Shown here: positions 31,530 to 41,550 of the stretch, one piece after another
How positions within the stretch are numbered: the first letter of the stretch is position 1
Layout of the letters: the number at the start of each line of letters is the position of its first letter
Source: Conchocele bisecta
Taxonomy: Eukaryota > Mollusca > Bivalvia > Lucinida > Thyasiridae
NCBI GenBank assembly: GCA_029237695.1
Contig: CM055271.1
Coordinates: 87,033,066-87,097,065 of the forward strand
DNA length: 64,000 nucleotides
Direction: 5' to 3'
Made by a program: the position numbers and the translations under genes
Notes under the pieces: model-generated
The model's database searches: none
Seen by the model: the letters and a program-made list of their open reading frames with translations, nothing else
What the model was told of the DNA's origin: nothing

Positions 31530-31958
31530 CAAACAATACGTTAGTTATAGTTCACGTATTGAATTTTTAATAAACTAATTTCTCTAACTAACTATAACTA
31601 CATGCATTACCTATATAAGTTTTCTCGAAATACCTCCGAAATGCATACAGCTGCAATGACAATGCCTTCATCGCATGTAATACCCCGCTGCGTCGCTTCA
31701 ACTGCTTCAGTAGTTGCTGATATATTTATAAAATAGGTAATGTGTCCATAAATCACGGATGCCCCACCTACAACGATGATAGTAAACGAGGCAATGTTGA
31801 AAATTGAAGAATCAAGCTCAAACAAAAACTTAACTTGTTGACGGACAGAGCGGACGGACGGACTGACAAGGGTGTTACTACATGCCCCCTCCACTGTCAT
31901 GGTGGAGCATAACAATAATTAGTAGATGAAGGAAACACAGAAGGTACGAATGACGTAC
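31530..31958. other. Intron sequence with a coding-like but unassigned minus-strand stretch
   Basis: Minus strand 31915-31607 is open for 102 codons and includes FNIASFTIIVVGGASVIYGH. Its end (GIVIAAVCISEVFRENLY) is echoed on the plus strand at 30780-30835 (AVNVAASVTGVFLENLHY), so a shared repeat is more likely than a gene. Confidence 0.35.
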
Positions 31959-32181
31959 TCTGGAACCTCTCTAAACCGGACACAGAGAAAAGTTAGTTGT
32001 GCTTAATTTTGATTGTCTTCATTGCCATTTATCTCCGAATATAATGTATGTTCATGATCACTAAGCAGCCACGCGTATCTTGAAGTAATCATTTGCCTGT
32101 TTTACAGTACAGTAGAACATCTCTAAACAGGACACCCTGGGGACCTCACAGGGTGTCCGGTTTAGAGAGGTTCCACTGTAC
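31959..32181. mobile_element. Family-I MITE, close to a stomatin exon
   Basis: CTGGAACCTCTCTAAACCGG at the left and CCGGTTTAGAGAGGTTCCAC at the right, with a second inverted pair at 32107-32181. Its right end is 36 bp from the donor side of the short stomatin exon. Confidence 0.72.
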
Positions 32182-32216
32182 TTTCCCCATCGTGAATATA
32201 CAGATGGTCAACTTAC

Positions 32217-32272
32217 ATCTCCACTCGTTCAACCTTGACACCCCATTCATTTGTAGCCTCATCCAGGCATGT
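32217..32272 (-). CDS. Stomatin-family short exon, SPFH domain
   Basis: A 56-base exon encoding TCLDEATNEWGVKVERVE, matching the STLDDATDAWGIKVERVE of mammalian stomatin. The acceptor is TTTCAG and the donor GTAAGT. It is followed by a 10.3-kb intron (21947-32216) containing the tRNA-Gln gene, a foldback array, several MITEs and the (GTCCGTCC)-bearing element. Confidence 0.92.
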
Positions 32273-32709
32273 CTGAAATGTTAGAATGAATTGCTTGAAT
32301 CAACGACATTTAGTATCCGTCGACCAACACGAGTATGTTTTACAGTCCGGTTAGATGTTCGACATTCGATCAGCGGTACATTATTTTGGCACCATAACAA
32401 GTTAACAATGGGTATTATTATATGACTGAGAAGTCCAGCCAATGAGATTGCCCAATAGAGGGTCACATGATTGCGGACACATAATTGTTTATGATATTCA
32501 CCTGATATTCGCGAGGCTTGCGAGACGAGTCCGAGAGTGATATTCTAAATGTAATATTGACCTGGATGCGCGAGTCACTGATCACGCAACAGAAACATGA
32601 CACTATTCAACGACGAGCCAATTGAACACAACTATGCAAATACTATCATCCAATCAGCAACAAGCTTACAAATGTAATAGACACATTTGACAGCAAAACA
32701 ACAACAACG
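32273..32709. other. Stomatin intron, nothing recognised
   Basis: No repeat or coding signal beyond CCTGATATTCGCGAGGCTTG-type GC islands near 32503-32560. Confidence 0.4.
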
Positions 32710-32874
32710 GAAAATTTCAATTGATGGATTTACATTTATCGAGCATAGGCTGCATATGCTCAATAAATGTAAATCCAATAATTGTTTAATTGTTAATGTG
32801 AAATTTACAGACTGTCGTAAGTTTGCACTTACGAACATTTTAGTCGTACGAAGTTTAGTGAAACGGGCCCCTGG
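32710..32874. mobile_element. Family-B MITE, left arm lost
   Basis: Begins at the centre (GGATTTACATTTATCGAGCA) and ends AGTTTAGTGAAACGGGCCCC, 56 bases from the donor of the central stomatin exon. Confidence 0.75.
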
Positions 32875-32930
32875 TCAGCAAACAATAACCCGGATTTTCT
32901 CAGTTCGTGGAAAAAAATCACCGACAATAC

Positions 32931-33134
32931 CTGCATCTGTCTGTCAATCCGTGTTCTCTCAGCCAACAGTTCCGCTAACCCAACCGTGCCTAGCACCGTG
33001 CGTAACGTTGTCGCCCCTAGCAACTGCGTGGACACCATCGGGTTGACGACGTTAATGGTGGACATGGTAGCGTCATAAATCCGCGTGTATATCACCGCGT
33101 CTACCACCACGGTCACCGAGTCCTTTGTTAGAAT
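32931..33134 (-). CDS. Stomatin-family central SPFH/PHB exon
   Basis: This 204-base exon, 68 codons in phase 0, encodes ILTKDSVTVVVDAVIYTRIY at the start, then TTLRTVLGTVGLAELLAERT near the end. It is the core of the prohibitin-homology domain. The acceptor is TTGCAG and the donor GTATTG. Compared with mammalian stomatin, the usual YYRV after the DAV motif reads YTRI. The rest is conventional. Confidence 0.93.
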
Positions 33135-33177
33135 CTGCAATAGGAGACTAGAGTATAGAGATATATCATTATAAAAA

Positions 33178-33285
33178 ATGGCGAACAATGCAGATACTGA
33201 TCAGACTGTGCGGATGCACAGTCTGATCTGCATCTGCAGTGGTCGCAAAGGCCCCATTTCTCCAGTCACAGCCACATACAGAAAA
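33178..33285. mobile_element. Half family-A MITE beside the stomatin exon
   Basis: ATGGCGAACAATGCAGATAC, GATCAGACTGTGCGGATGCA and CCCCATTTCTCCAGTCACAG. It lies 43 bases upstream (on the gene strand) of the exon acceptor. Confidence 0.78.
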
Positions 33286-33297
33286 TACCAGGCTAGT

Positions 33298-33415
33298 ATA
33301 TTTTGTGATAAAGTTATCAGGCTCGGCTAGGAAACGCGTAGGAATTCCGAGGTTTTCAGAGAATTCCTACCGTTTCCGGGCAGAGCCTGATCTGTAATCT
33401 AGGATGCGAGTCAAG
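33298..33415. mobile_element. Family-P foldback MITE
   Basis: AAGTTATCAGGCTCGGCTAG pairs with GGGCAGAGCCTGAT around GGAATTCC-type centres. A relative lies at 35384-35505. Confidence 0.6.
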
Positions 33416-33427
33416 AGATCCATCATA

Positions 33428-33655
33428 TGTGGTTGTGACCGAGGAAATCGGGCTTATGGGTTTTGTTACCAGTGTAGCTCCAGATCAAATGACACACTCA
33501 TATAGCCCAATAGCAATTTATATTGCTTCTTTGAAGCATAACGGTTGTTTCATTGATGAATCGCGAACAGTGCAGATCATAATCAAACTGTGCTGATGCA
33601 TAGGCTGATCGGGATCTACACTGGTCGCAACACCCATACTCTAGTCACATCCATA
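33428..33655. mobile_element. Family-A MITE
   Basis: GTGGTTGTGACCGAGGAAAT at the left; GTAGCTCCAGATCAAATGAC, GCTTCTTTGAAGCATA and TACACTGGTCGCAA inside; right end eroded (CTAGTCACATCCA). Confidence 0.72.
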
Positions 33656-33744
33656 CGTACAGACTACCAGATCCATCATATGTGACTGTGTCTGGAGAAT
33701 TGGTGCTTATGAATTTTGTTACCAGTTTAACTCCTGATCTAATA

Positions 33745-35181
33745 TACTCAAGTGAACAAGTCTTGTCCCCTTTTATAATTTCATATTTTGAGATGAATTG
33801 ATGGCGTATAATTATAAAATTATACACAAAAGATCACACGGGATATCTATTTGCGATGCCCGGGTTTTATTGAATTAATTCACCTGTAACGGCACGTGCG
33901 CCACGAAATTGACGTTTTATCGTTTTGGCATGTACGAGGTGCTCGTGCAGTATTCACTTCGATATTATTGTCCATTACGAAGCATACATGTCTGCCAAGT
34001 AAGAAAAACAGGAAACAACTCTAGGAGAATACGCACTGTATGCAGCATTTCAGACGTAACTTGATTAACGTCATGCCAACGTCAGGAGAAAATTTAAAAG
34101 AACGCGCAATAGGCATGTTGGATACTGGGGCCCGACAAATTGATGTCGCACGTCATTTTGGAGTCCATCCGAAGACAATTCGAGGATTGAGGGTGAAATT
34201 CCGGCGAACAGGCTCCGTCAAACACTTGCCACGCAGCGGGAGACCGCGTGTAACGTCACGACGTCAAGATCAGTACATACGAACTTCACACTTGCGTAAC
34301 AGGGTGGAAAATGCTGCGTCGACGTCGAGAAGGATTTAGGGAGAGCCGGTCGTGACGTTAGCAGCGCCACCGTCAAAAACCGGCTGAGGGGATATTGGCG
34401 GAGACCATACGTTGGGCCTATTGAATGCAGATTCAACTTGTCAACACATGACGATAGGACGCGCGTATATCGACGCAAGAACGAACGTTGCGCCGATTGT
34501 TGTGTGTTAGAGAAAGACAGGTACGCCGGTGGATCGAAGATGTTTTGGGGCGGCATAATTTTTCACCATAAGACGCGTTTGGTGCCAACTGAAGGAAATT
34601 TGAACGCAGCCAAATACAGAGATGTTGTACTGGCGCCGGTTGTTGTTCCGTTGTTTGACGTTAACCGTAACATGATGTTTCAGCAAGACAATGCCATAAG
34701 CCAAAATGCTAACGCTACTACACAGTTCTTGGAAAGACATCTTAAATGGCCAGCGAAAGTCCGTTTCTAAATCCTATCGAGCATTTATGGGACAACGTCA
34801 AACGTAAATTACGTCAACGTCCACATCAGCCGAGAAACGTCAACGAACTTCAAGTGGCCGTTTTGGACGAGTGGGCCAACATTCCGCAAGGAACAATTCG
34901 CGACCTTATCGACTATATGAGGAGACGGTGCAACGCAGTGATTCGGGCTAATGGGTGACATACACGGTACTGACTTTTGTGAATTTGGTATTTCGACGTG
35001 TTCATTTGCATATCTGATATGGCAAACACACGAATTTCATATCATAATGAATTTCATACCATTGCCTTCGTTACATTTAATGAATACATTTCATATTAAA
35101 GTTGTGTTTTCTTTGTTTTCACCCACGATAAACCTACAAGCCGCAATCTAGTAGAGGGGACAAGACTTTTTCACTTGAGTA
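33745..35181 (+). mobile_element. Tc1/mariner transposon, 1437 bp, TA target duplication
   Basis: Inverted ends TACTCAAGTGAACAAGTCTT and AAGACTTTTTCACTTGAGTA differ at one base over the first 20. TA at 33743-33744 and 35182-35183 is the duplicated target, confirmed by intact family-A copies elsewhere. It encodes one broken transposase (34040-34958). Confidence 0.92.
34040..34958 (+). pseudogene. Tc1-type (DDE) transposase, inactivated
   Basis: The N-terminal part (34040-34336) is a paired-type helix-turn-helix: GARQIDVARHFGVHPKTI and a GRP motif (SGRPRVTSRRQ). A frameshift or stop at 34337 follows. The catalytic part reads VYRRKNERCADCCVLEKDRY, FWGGIIFHHKTRLV, QQDNA (second Asp) and, after another frame change near 34755, LNPIEHLWD (third acidic residue, Glu). 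Compared with family members, about 30 residues including the first catalytic Asp (TDES) are missing between the RRPYVGPI and RFNLS segments at 34408-34440. It cannot be active. The spacing fits the DD34E group, with a few residues lost. Confidence 0.9.
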
Positions 35182-35383
35182 TAGCACACTCGTGTAGCAT
35201 GGTAACAATCTAATTGGCGTGTTAGAATCATGACGGGTGTTTCATTGATGAAATGGTGAACAGTGCAGATACTGATCAGACTGTGCGTGCGGATGCACAG
35301 GCTGATCCGGATCTACACTGGTCGCAAAACTCATACGCCCTATTTCTGCAGTTATAGCCACATCTAGAGACTACCAGTCTAGT

Positions 35384-35505
35384 GTATTTTCATATCAAGT
35401 TTATCAGGCAATGCTAGGAAACGGAATTCCGAGCCTTGCCGTGGTGCTCCTACCTTTTCTGAGCCGAGCCTGATAAACGTGATATCATCAGACACTAAAC
35501 TGGTA
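35384..35505. mobile_element. Family-P foldback MITE
   Basis: CAAGTTTATCAGGCAATGCT pairs with GAGCCGAGCCTGATAAACGT. It resembles 33298-33415. Confidence 0.6.
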
Positions 35506-35684
35506 TTGTGTGTATCAGGTAACGTTTTATGCTAGCCGATGGTCGAATATAATCGTTGAACACGACTACCAGGAAATACTTATACTTGTATTACAAAACT
35601 TAGTGTAGTATTATTTAACTTGAATATTTGTGTCGTCAGGGCGTCTCCTAGCACCAGCTTCTGCGATGTAGAGAGGTTACACGG

Positions 35685-36460
35685 AGCCCCGCAGGGGAAT
35701 GGACTTTTTTATTTATGAATTCGTTCCAACGAAATAACAATTCGTTTCCTCAATTTAACAATTCGTTCCTTCGAAATAACAATTCGTTCCACGATTCGTT
35801 CCCTCGAATTAACAATCGTTCCCTCAATTTAACAATTCGTTTCCTCGAATTAACAATTCGTTTCCACGAAATGACAATTCGTTCCCTCAAATTAACAATT
35901 CGTTCCCACGATATAACAATTCGATCCCACGAATTAACAATTCGTTCCCTCAATTTAACAATTCGTTCCCTCGAATTAACAATTCGTTCCCACAATATCC
36001 CTCGAATTAACAATTCGTTCCCACGAAATGACAATTCGTTCCCTCAATTTAACAATTCGTTCCCTCGAATTAACAATTCGTTCCCACGATATAACAATTC
36101 GTTCCCACGATATAACAATTCGTTCCCACGATATAACAATTCGTGGGGAACTTACACGAGTGATTATTTAATATGACATTTATTAAACGAGTCGGCTGAT
36201 TTCATAAGAAACGAGGCTATGCCTCGTTTCTTATGAAATCAGTCGACGAGTTTAATAAATACCATATTACATCAATCACAAATGTTACATTCTATTTACT
36301 GCATAAGCACATCGTCATACATTGACGCTGCACTGGTCACCAAACCCTTTTTTCTGTAACGAGCTAATTTGCATGGAACAAATTGTTAAATTGAGGGAAC
36401 GAATTGTTATTTCGTGGGAACGAATTAATAAAAAAAAAGAATTATACGCCCAATGCGGGG
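35685..36460. mobile_element. Foldback element FB3 with 21-bp arrays and a nested family-H core
   Basis: Outer ends GGAGCCCCGCAGGGGA and, inverted, GCGGGGCTCCG. The left arm (35715-36148) has about 20 units of 21 bp. The right arm (36375-36432) has about two in the opposite direction. Between them lies a family-H element (36148-36377). A 43-bp direct repeat (CTCCTAGCACCAGCTTCTGC-type) flanks the whole at 35640-35682 and 36516-36558. The build is like Drosophila FB transposons. Confidence 0.75.
36148..36377. mobile_element. Family-H element
   Basis: The hairpin CTGATTTCATAAGAAACGAG/CTCGTTTCTTATGAAATCAG, followed by TTACATTCTATTTACTGCAT and GTAACGAGCTAATTTGCAT. The same sequence, reversed, is at 39282-39492. 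Confidence 0.78.
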
Positions 36461-36710
36461 CTCCGTACAATTCTTTGTGTACTATTAGTTCACATGTTCA
36501 TTTGCGTCAAGGCCTGTGCGCCTCCTAGCACTGGCTTCTACGATCTAGAGAGGTTACACTGTAATTCATGTACTCTACATTTAATTAAGCAATCAATGAA
36601 ATAGTGGTTTGCCTCGATTTCACGAGAGATAAATTACCGTGAAACCAATCGAACGTAAGTCTACAAAGTGTCCGGTTTAAACAGGCTCAACTGTAAATGT
36701 ATTAAGGTAC

Positions 36711-36793
36711 CTCTTGTGGTGGGACGTTAAACGTGTGTGTTCGTAGGTCCACCTTCTCAAAATGGTCAACGCAGGGCAACAGGAAAAATAGGC
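36711..36793 (-). CDS. Stomatin-family exon, start of SPFH domain
   Basis: 83 bases encoding LFFLLPCVDHFEKVDLRTHT and FNVPPQE, equivalent to the GLFFVLPCTD...VDLRT.SFDVPPQE stretch of stomatins. The acceptor TTTCAG gives phase 1. The donor is GTACCT. Confidence 0.93.
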
Positions 36794-36947
36794 CTGAAAA
36801 TAATATACAGGACATACAGGACATGCCAACATTGTAAACACATGCTAGTTGACTGTTGAAGACACTCGACACATTCATACATTGAACATAGGACAAGCAT
36901 CAATACAGCAACGGTAATTTAATCCTTTGAACCGGACAGACCAGTAG

Positions 36948-37216
36948 CCGATTTCATCAAAATTGCAAAGTATACTTATCTAGCAAAGTATACTTTGAGG
37001 GAATAATCATTTATTTTTCCCGAAATGCATTATTTCATATAGAACTAACGACTGCATCTATTTGGTGATTATACAGAATTATTATACTGAATTTATTACA
37101 TGTAATAAATTCAGTGTAATAAAAATTAATAAATGTATCCTTAAATTAAAAAGTTCTCCCTCAAAGTATACTTTGCTAGATAAGTATACTTTGCAATATT
37201 GGTGAAATAGGCTACA
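36948..37216. mobile_element. Family-D foldback MITE
   Basis: GTAGCCGATTTCATCAAAAT at the left; AATATTGGTGAAATAGGCTAC-type right end. The central TTATCACAGCC palindrome is partly deleted. Confidence 0.78.
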
Positions 37217-37462
37217 GAACGCAAACACATAAGCATCTGCAGTGTTTGTCAATATTGTTGAGATTCTTGTATTTAAAAATAGACGCCTTATCTGTCGGAT
37301 GGAATAGTAGTCACAAAATGAGCATGGAACTATCAATGCCAGATAGTTTGGGTTGAAATGGGTAAACAAAGAGGTAGTTGGCAGTCTACAGTCGGGATTT
37401 ATTCCTGGTTCCATAATCGACCGTTTGCCTATCGTTTACACATCGTTTAACAGTTTTCGTTT
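37217..37462. other. Stomatin intron, nothing recognised
   Basis: No shared repeat or coding signal seen. Confidence 0.35.
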
Positions 37463-37700
37463 TTAACCCCTTTCACTCCTGGAAACTAGAATGGATTTTG
37501 ATATGTTAATTTTGCAACCAATCCAAATTGATATTCAGACTAGTCCATTTATGAAAAGAGGGTATTTTTTGTTCTCAAAAGTATGAAAATTACTCTCAAA
37601 AAGTGTAGAGCCTGTTGAGACGGCTCGTTACGAGCCGGCTCATCTGGATCTGCAATGTTTGCATAAACCGCTATAGCGGGTTTTCGTGATTAAAGGGTTC
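37463..37700. mobile_element. Family-K TTAA-ended foldback MITE
   Basis: TTAACCCCTTTCACTCCTGG, the GAGACGGCTCGTTACGAGCC hairpin, and the GATTAAAGGGTT end. Confidence 0.8.
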
Positions 37701-38283
37701 AACCAGCATGGCTGTCAATTGTCTAATTAGAAAAGGAAAATTACGTGTATACGACCCGATATGCCTTGACCAAAAACGACACGGCATGCGTTGAAAGAAA
37801 CGTCAGGTGTTACGTTTAAAAACAGTGTCGGACCGGGTATTTAAACGAAAATATCGTTTTCAAGAAACGATCTAGACAAATGTGTTCATGGAGCACAGAT
37901 GCCCCCGTGGGGGCATACTAAACGACAAACGTTTCTATGAATATCGTTGTACATCATTTTCACTTCGTTTTCCATACGTTTTCGTTTGTTTGTTTCGTTT
38001 GGGAACCTTCAACAAGTCTTCGCAGTACACGGACAACGTGAACATGACAAGCAAGTGACCTTGACCTTTTACATTGGGAAATGATGGTATGGGGCCATGT
38101 ACAACAAAGCATCATGTCTACAGACAATCTCACCGAATATAATCAACGTTCGTAATAGTGTAGTGAGTTAGTGTGCAAACTTATTTGATAAACACAAGAT
38201 GAACAACAACAATTCGATAACATTGACCTTAGAGCAAACGCAAATCCATTTGTTCTCGTGAACTTGGCCACATATACAGTAGA
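37701..38283. other. Stomatin intron, Helitron-like fragment possible, no gene
   Basis: 37872-37920 reads CTAGACAAATGTGTTCATGG, then a CCCCCGTGGGGG hairpin. This resembles the CTAGAAAATGTGTTCATAGA end at 46923. The rest is unassigned. Confidence 0.4.
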
Positions 38284-38978
38284 TGGACAGAAGTAATTTC
38301 CCGAAAGTTAAAAACCCATAGACTTACATATATTTCCACCTTTACTCTCAAATACAGTGAAACCTCTCTAAACCGGACACCCTGGGAGGTCCCCAGGCTG
38401 TCTGGTTTAGAGAGGTTTCACAGTAAATCAGGTATTTGATCATTCTGAGTCATAGCTATGTGCTATTCGATCACGAACAGACAGTATCACCTGAGATAAA
38501 CTACCCAGAAACTCATCAAACATAAGATCATAGGTGTTTTATTTGTGTCCGGTTTATAGAGGTCCCACTGTATGTAGCTCAGTACATAGTTTACCAATTT
38601 GAATGAAATATAACGTGTGTGAAAGAAAATAGATTGATGCAGAATATGAATATGTGTTACTGATTATCACAAGCAGTTTGATAGATACATGTTTTTAAAC
38701 ATGGCGTAATTATTTGACGTCATTTTTCGAGCGACGTCACCATTGACATCAATGGGAAAAGCATTTCCAAAAAAATCTCATATGTTTAACTGTACACATC
38801 TTGTCAACTACTTTGAATAATGACTACACATGCGAATCAAATTCTGCGCAAATATATTGGCTATGTATTTTATTTCATTAAAATATGCACTGTATATTTG
38901 AAGTAATACAAGCACAGTTCAGTTACAAATATATGTAAGTCTATGGGATTTCAATGGGTGGGAAATTACTTTTGTCCA
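38284..38978. mobile_element. Inverted-repeat element (695 bp) carrying a nested family-I MITE
   Basis: TGGACAGAAGTAATTTCCCG and CCCATAGACTTACATATAT at the left recur inverted at the right (ATATATGTAAGTCTATGGG, GGGAAATTACTTTTGTCCA). The family-I MITE at 38353-38572 sits just inside the left arm. Confidence 0.75.
38353..38572. mobile_element. Family-I MITE
   Basis: TACAGTGAAACCTCTCTAAA at the left, an inner inverted partner ending at 38423, and GTGTCCGGTTTATAGAGGTC at the right. Confidence 0.75.
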
Positions 38979-39023
38979 ACATATGTAAGTGTGCATTTCA
39001 TAAATATGGTATATTCCATTTAC

Positions 39024-39096
39024 CTGGTCCTTGGGCTTTGCTTGACCGGACTCTACCGAGACGAAATATCACCGCTCTCTCATATTCCTGGACAAC
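39024..39096 (-). CDS. Stomatin-family exon, juxtamembrane segment
   Basis: 73 bases encoding VVQEYERAVIFRLGRVRSSK and AQGPG, the near-invariant segment after the membrane hairpin. The acceptor is CCGTAG and the donor GTAAAT. Confidence 0.93.
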
Positions 39097-39281
39097 CTAC
39101 GGACAATGGAAAATAGGCTAAAATCTAACAAAACCGGGGTTGTTTCATTTCTAACCATGTCAGACTTTGATGAGTCTGTAAACCAGTTTATTGCATAAAT
39201 TGGGCACTCGTAGTGTATTACCACGGTGTAATAAAATCATATTACACTAGTGTAATAAATATGCAAATTAGCTCGTTACAG

Positions 39282-39492
39282 AAAACAGGTTTGGTGACCA
39301 GTGCAGCTTCAAGGTATGACGATGTGCTTATGCAGTAAATAGAATGTAACATTTATGATGACGTAATATAGTATTTATTAAACTCGTCGACTGATTTCAT
39401 AAGAAATTCGGCATAGCCGAGTTTCTTATGAAATCAGTCAACGAGTTTAATAAATATTATATTAAATAATCACTCGTGTAAGTTCCTCTCTA
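39282..39492. mobile_element. Family-H element
   Basis: ATGCAAATTAGCTCGTTACA through the hairpin CTGATTTCATAAGAAATTCG to ATAATCACTCGTGTAAGTTC, the reverse of 36148-36377. Confidence 0.78.
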
Positions 39493-40784
39493 TATATGTA
39501 TCGTGACCGATTGTATGTTCAACTTGTTATTAATAACATGGTCATGCGTAGTATATCGCAATTTCCGTACGTATTTCCACGTTTTATTCCACACAGTTGA
39601 CTGGACTTATCTTTCATTTGCAGTATTGGTGCATGTCAACGTTTTCTATACAACCATTGAGTATTGTGTATACTATGGTATGTAAAACATTTGGTCCAAA
39701 GGACACTTTTCAAATTTTAAACGGACTAACTGTTTTCCACACCACAGTAAACGAAACGGCCCATGCATTCATTACACGTACTTATATGTACATTGTATAT
39801 TCTTATAGTGGTAGAATCATGATTAAACCGACATAATATGCACTGTTCGCAATTCCATCAATGAAACACCGTCATGCTTCCAACAAGCAACACAGATCGC
39901 TATCAGGCTACAGGAGCATTTTTATGTAGACATAAAAAGAAGTATTTAATTTCGTCTAACCGGTTTCACTCACATGTGTTTGAACAGGTGGTCAGTATGT
40001 TGGTGTCATATGGATATGTTTGGTAGATTTGGGTGGATTTCGTTGGTTTCTGGTAATTTACATAGTTTTGTGCAACTACTAATGCTCAATCACAACACAC
40101 GACAGAGATCGCCAATAATCTACACATTCACCGTTCCGAACTTCCGGACACCTTTTATACTGTCAAATCCCCACAAAGAAAGAAAGGAATGAAACCGTTT
40201 TCAATATTTGGCCAATAAAACTTCCAACATGCGTTGCTTTCAGGCCGATTATATCATCAATTTTCAACCACAAACTCCAAATTCGGGTATCGATAAAGGA
40301 GACATATACCAATCTACTGATGCCGATATAATACGTGAACTGCATTTATCTGTTCCTACATTTAAGACATTAAAATCCATACAATTGCGACATTTTCTTT
40401 CGAGCCTTCAAAGCGGAGATTACACGCGTGGCACGCCATTTGATTGGATAGCCATTTCTCGCGATATTTCAAAATCCACTACGACATGTGTGTCAGCCAA
40501 TGAACGTCGCGCTGTAAAGTTGTAAACACAGTGTGAAACCAAATGTCCCCGCTTTGAGAGCTCGACCATCTATCCGAGACTAGTTGACGTTGTTTTTTTT
40601 TTCAGACGATATATCAATGTTTGACTTACATTGGCGGTTCAGGTCCAATACATTAATCTAAACAAACACTTTGGGACCGGTTGTATTGTTATCTCTAAAC
40701 AAATAATGATTGTGTTGGTTAAAAACGTGCGCGGGTACTGTTCCACACCTTCTTACTTCTAGTTAAACGTGTAATTCGAAAGAG
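39493..40784. other. Stomatin intron, mostly unassigned
   Basis: 39838-39920 is a family-A fragment (TTCCATCAATGAAACACCGT, ACAAGCAACACAGATCG). An open stretch at 40208-40525 (plus) has no recognisable family. Nothing else is supported. Confidence 0.4.
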
Positions 40785-40921
40785 GTGACGTAAATTTTAT
40801 GTTGGTAACAATGCACCCAAACCACCAGATATACCGAAATAACCATAAAACACCGAAATATGAACCGTTATTCAAGAACATGTGGTTTCACTGCTTTTGC
40901 AGAACAGCAGAGATCAGACTG

Positions 40922-41011
40922 ATCAACCTATCAACACTTGATCAATCAGGACCAGTAGCCTATTTCATCAACCTATCAACACTTGATCAATCAGGACCAG
41001 TAGCCTATTTC
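40922..41011. repeat. 45-bp direct duplication at the edge of a family-D MITE
   Basis: ATCAACCTATCAACACTTGA plus TCAATCAGGACCAGTAGCCT plus ATTTC occurs twice in a row. The second copy runs into the MITE end. Confidence 0.9.
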
Positions 41012-41306
41012 ATCAACATTGCAAAGTATACTTTAGTAGCAAAGTATACTTTGAGGGAGAAATTTTCAATTTTATGATAAATTTATTAATTTTTATTATA
41101 CTGAATTTATTACATTATCACAGCCAAATTGGCTGTGATAATGTAATAAATTCAGTATAATAATTCTGCATACTTTTAATCATGAAATATATGCATTTGT
41201 TAGTTCTATATGAAATAATGCATTTCAGGAAAAATAAATGATTACTCCCTCAAAGTATACTTTGCTAGTAAAGTATACTTTGCAATGTTGATGAAATAGG
41301 CTACTG
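41003..41306. mobile_element. Family-D foldback MITE, complete
   Basis: TATTTCATCAACATTGCAAA at the left, central TTATCACAGCCAAATTGGCT palindrome, TTGATGAAATAGGCTAC at the right. It is about 105 bases from the donor of the stomatin hairpin exon. Confidence 0.85.
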
Positions 41307-41411
41307 GAAAGGCAGTGAACCCGGTTAGACGAAATAAAATATTTATTGTAAAGTATATTGGAAACGGGCATTTTGTTGTATTTTTCATTATATATATTAT
41401 ATAAAAAATAC

Positions 41412-41530
41412 CTTTAAACAGCAGAGGAGAGAGAACGGGAAGGTGAATACGAGAAGCAGTATGGACATAAATATCAGAACGTAGCCGCAGAAGCTGATCT
41501 CGCCGTCCGCGTCTATATTGTCGGTGCCGT
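41412..41530 (-). CDS. Stomatin-family exon with membrane hairpin; first visible exon
   Basis: 119 bases. After an acidic start (GTDNIDADGEISF) comes the hydrophobic hairpin CGYVLIFMSILLLVFTFPFS with LLCCLK, including the conserved proline that bends it and cysteines suited to palmitoylation. The acceptor is TTCCAG and the donor GTATTT. A family-C MITE begins 20 bases upstream of the acceptor (41551). An earlier exon carrying the start codon should lie to the right; I could not find it. Confidence 0.9.
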
Positions 41531-41550
41531 CTGGAATTAGACCATAATTG

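Larger units (their letters stand above)
33681..35367. mobile_element. Family-A MITE split by a Tc1/mariner element
   Basis: 33681-33744 and 35182-35367 join to one normal family-A copy. The break falls at GATCTAATA|GCACAC, which other copies show unbroken (GATCAAATAGCACAC at 16341-16355). Confidence 0.85.

Noticed and set aside
35715..36176. 153-codon open frame of NNSFP repeats as a structural protein gene
   Set aside because: It lies wholly in the 21-bp foldback array, the opposite strand is open too, and the same array elsewhere is interrupted. The open frame follows from the period.
40208..40525. 105-codon plus-strand ORF in a stomatin intron
   Set aside because: No domain, no splice context and no neighbouring exons. 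It is intronic and opposite in strand to the host gene.
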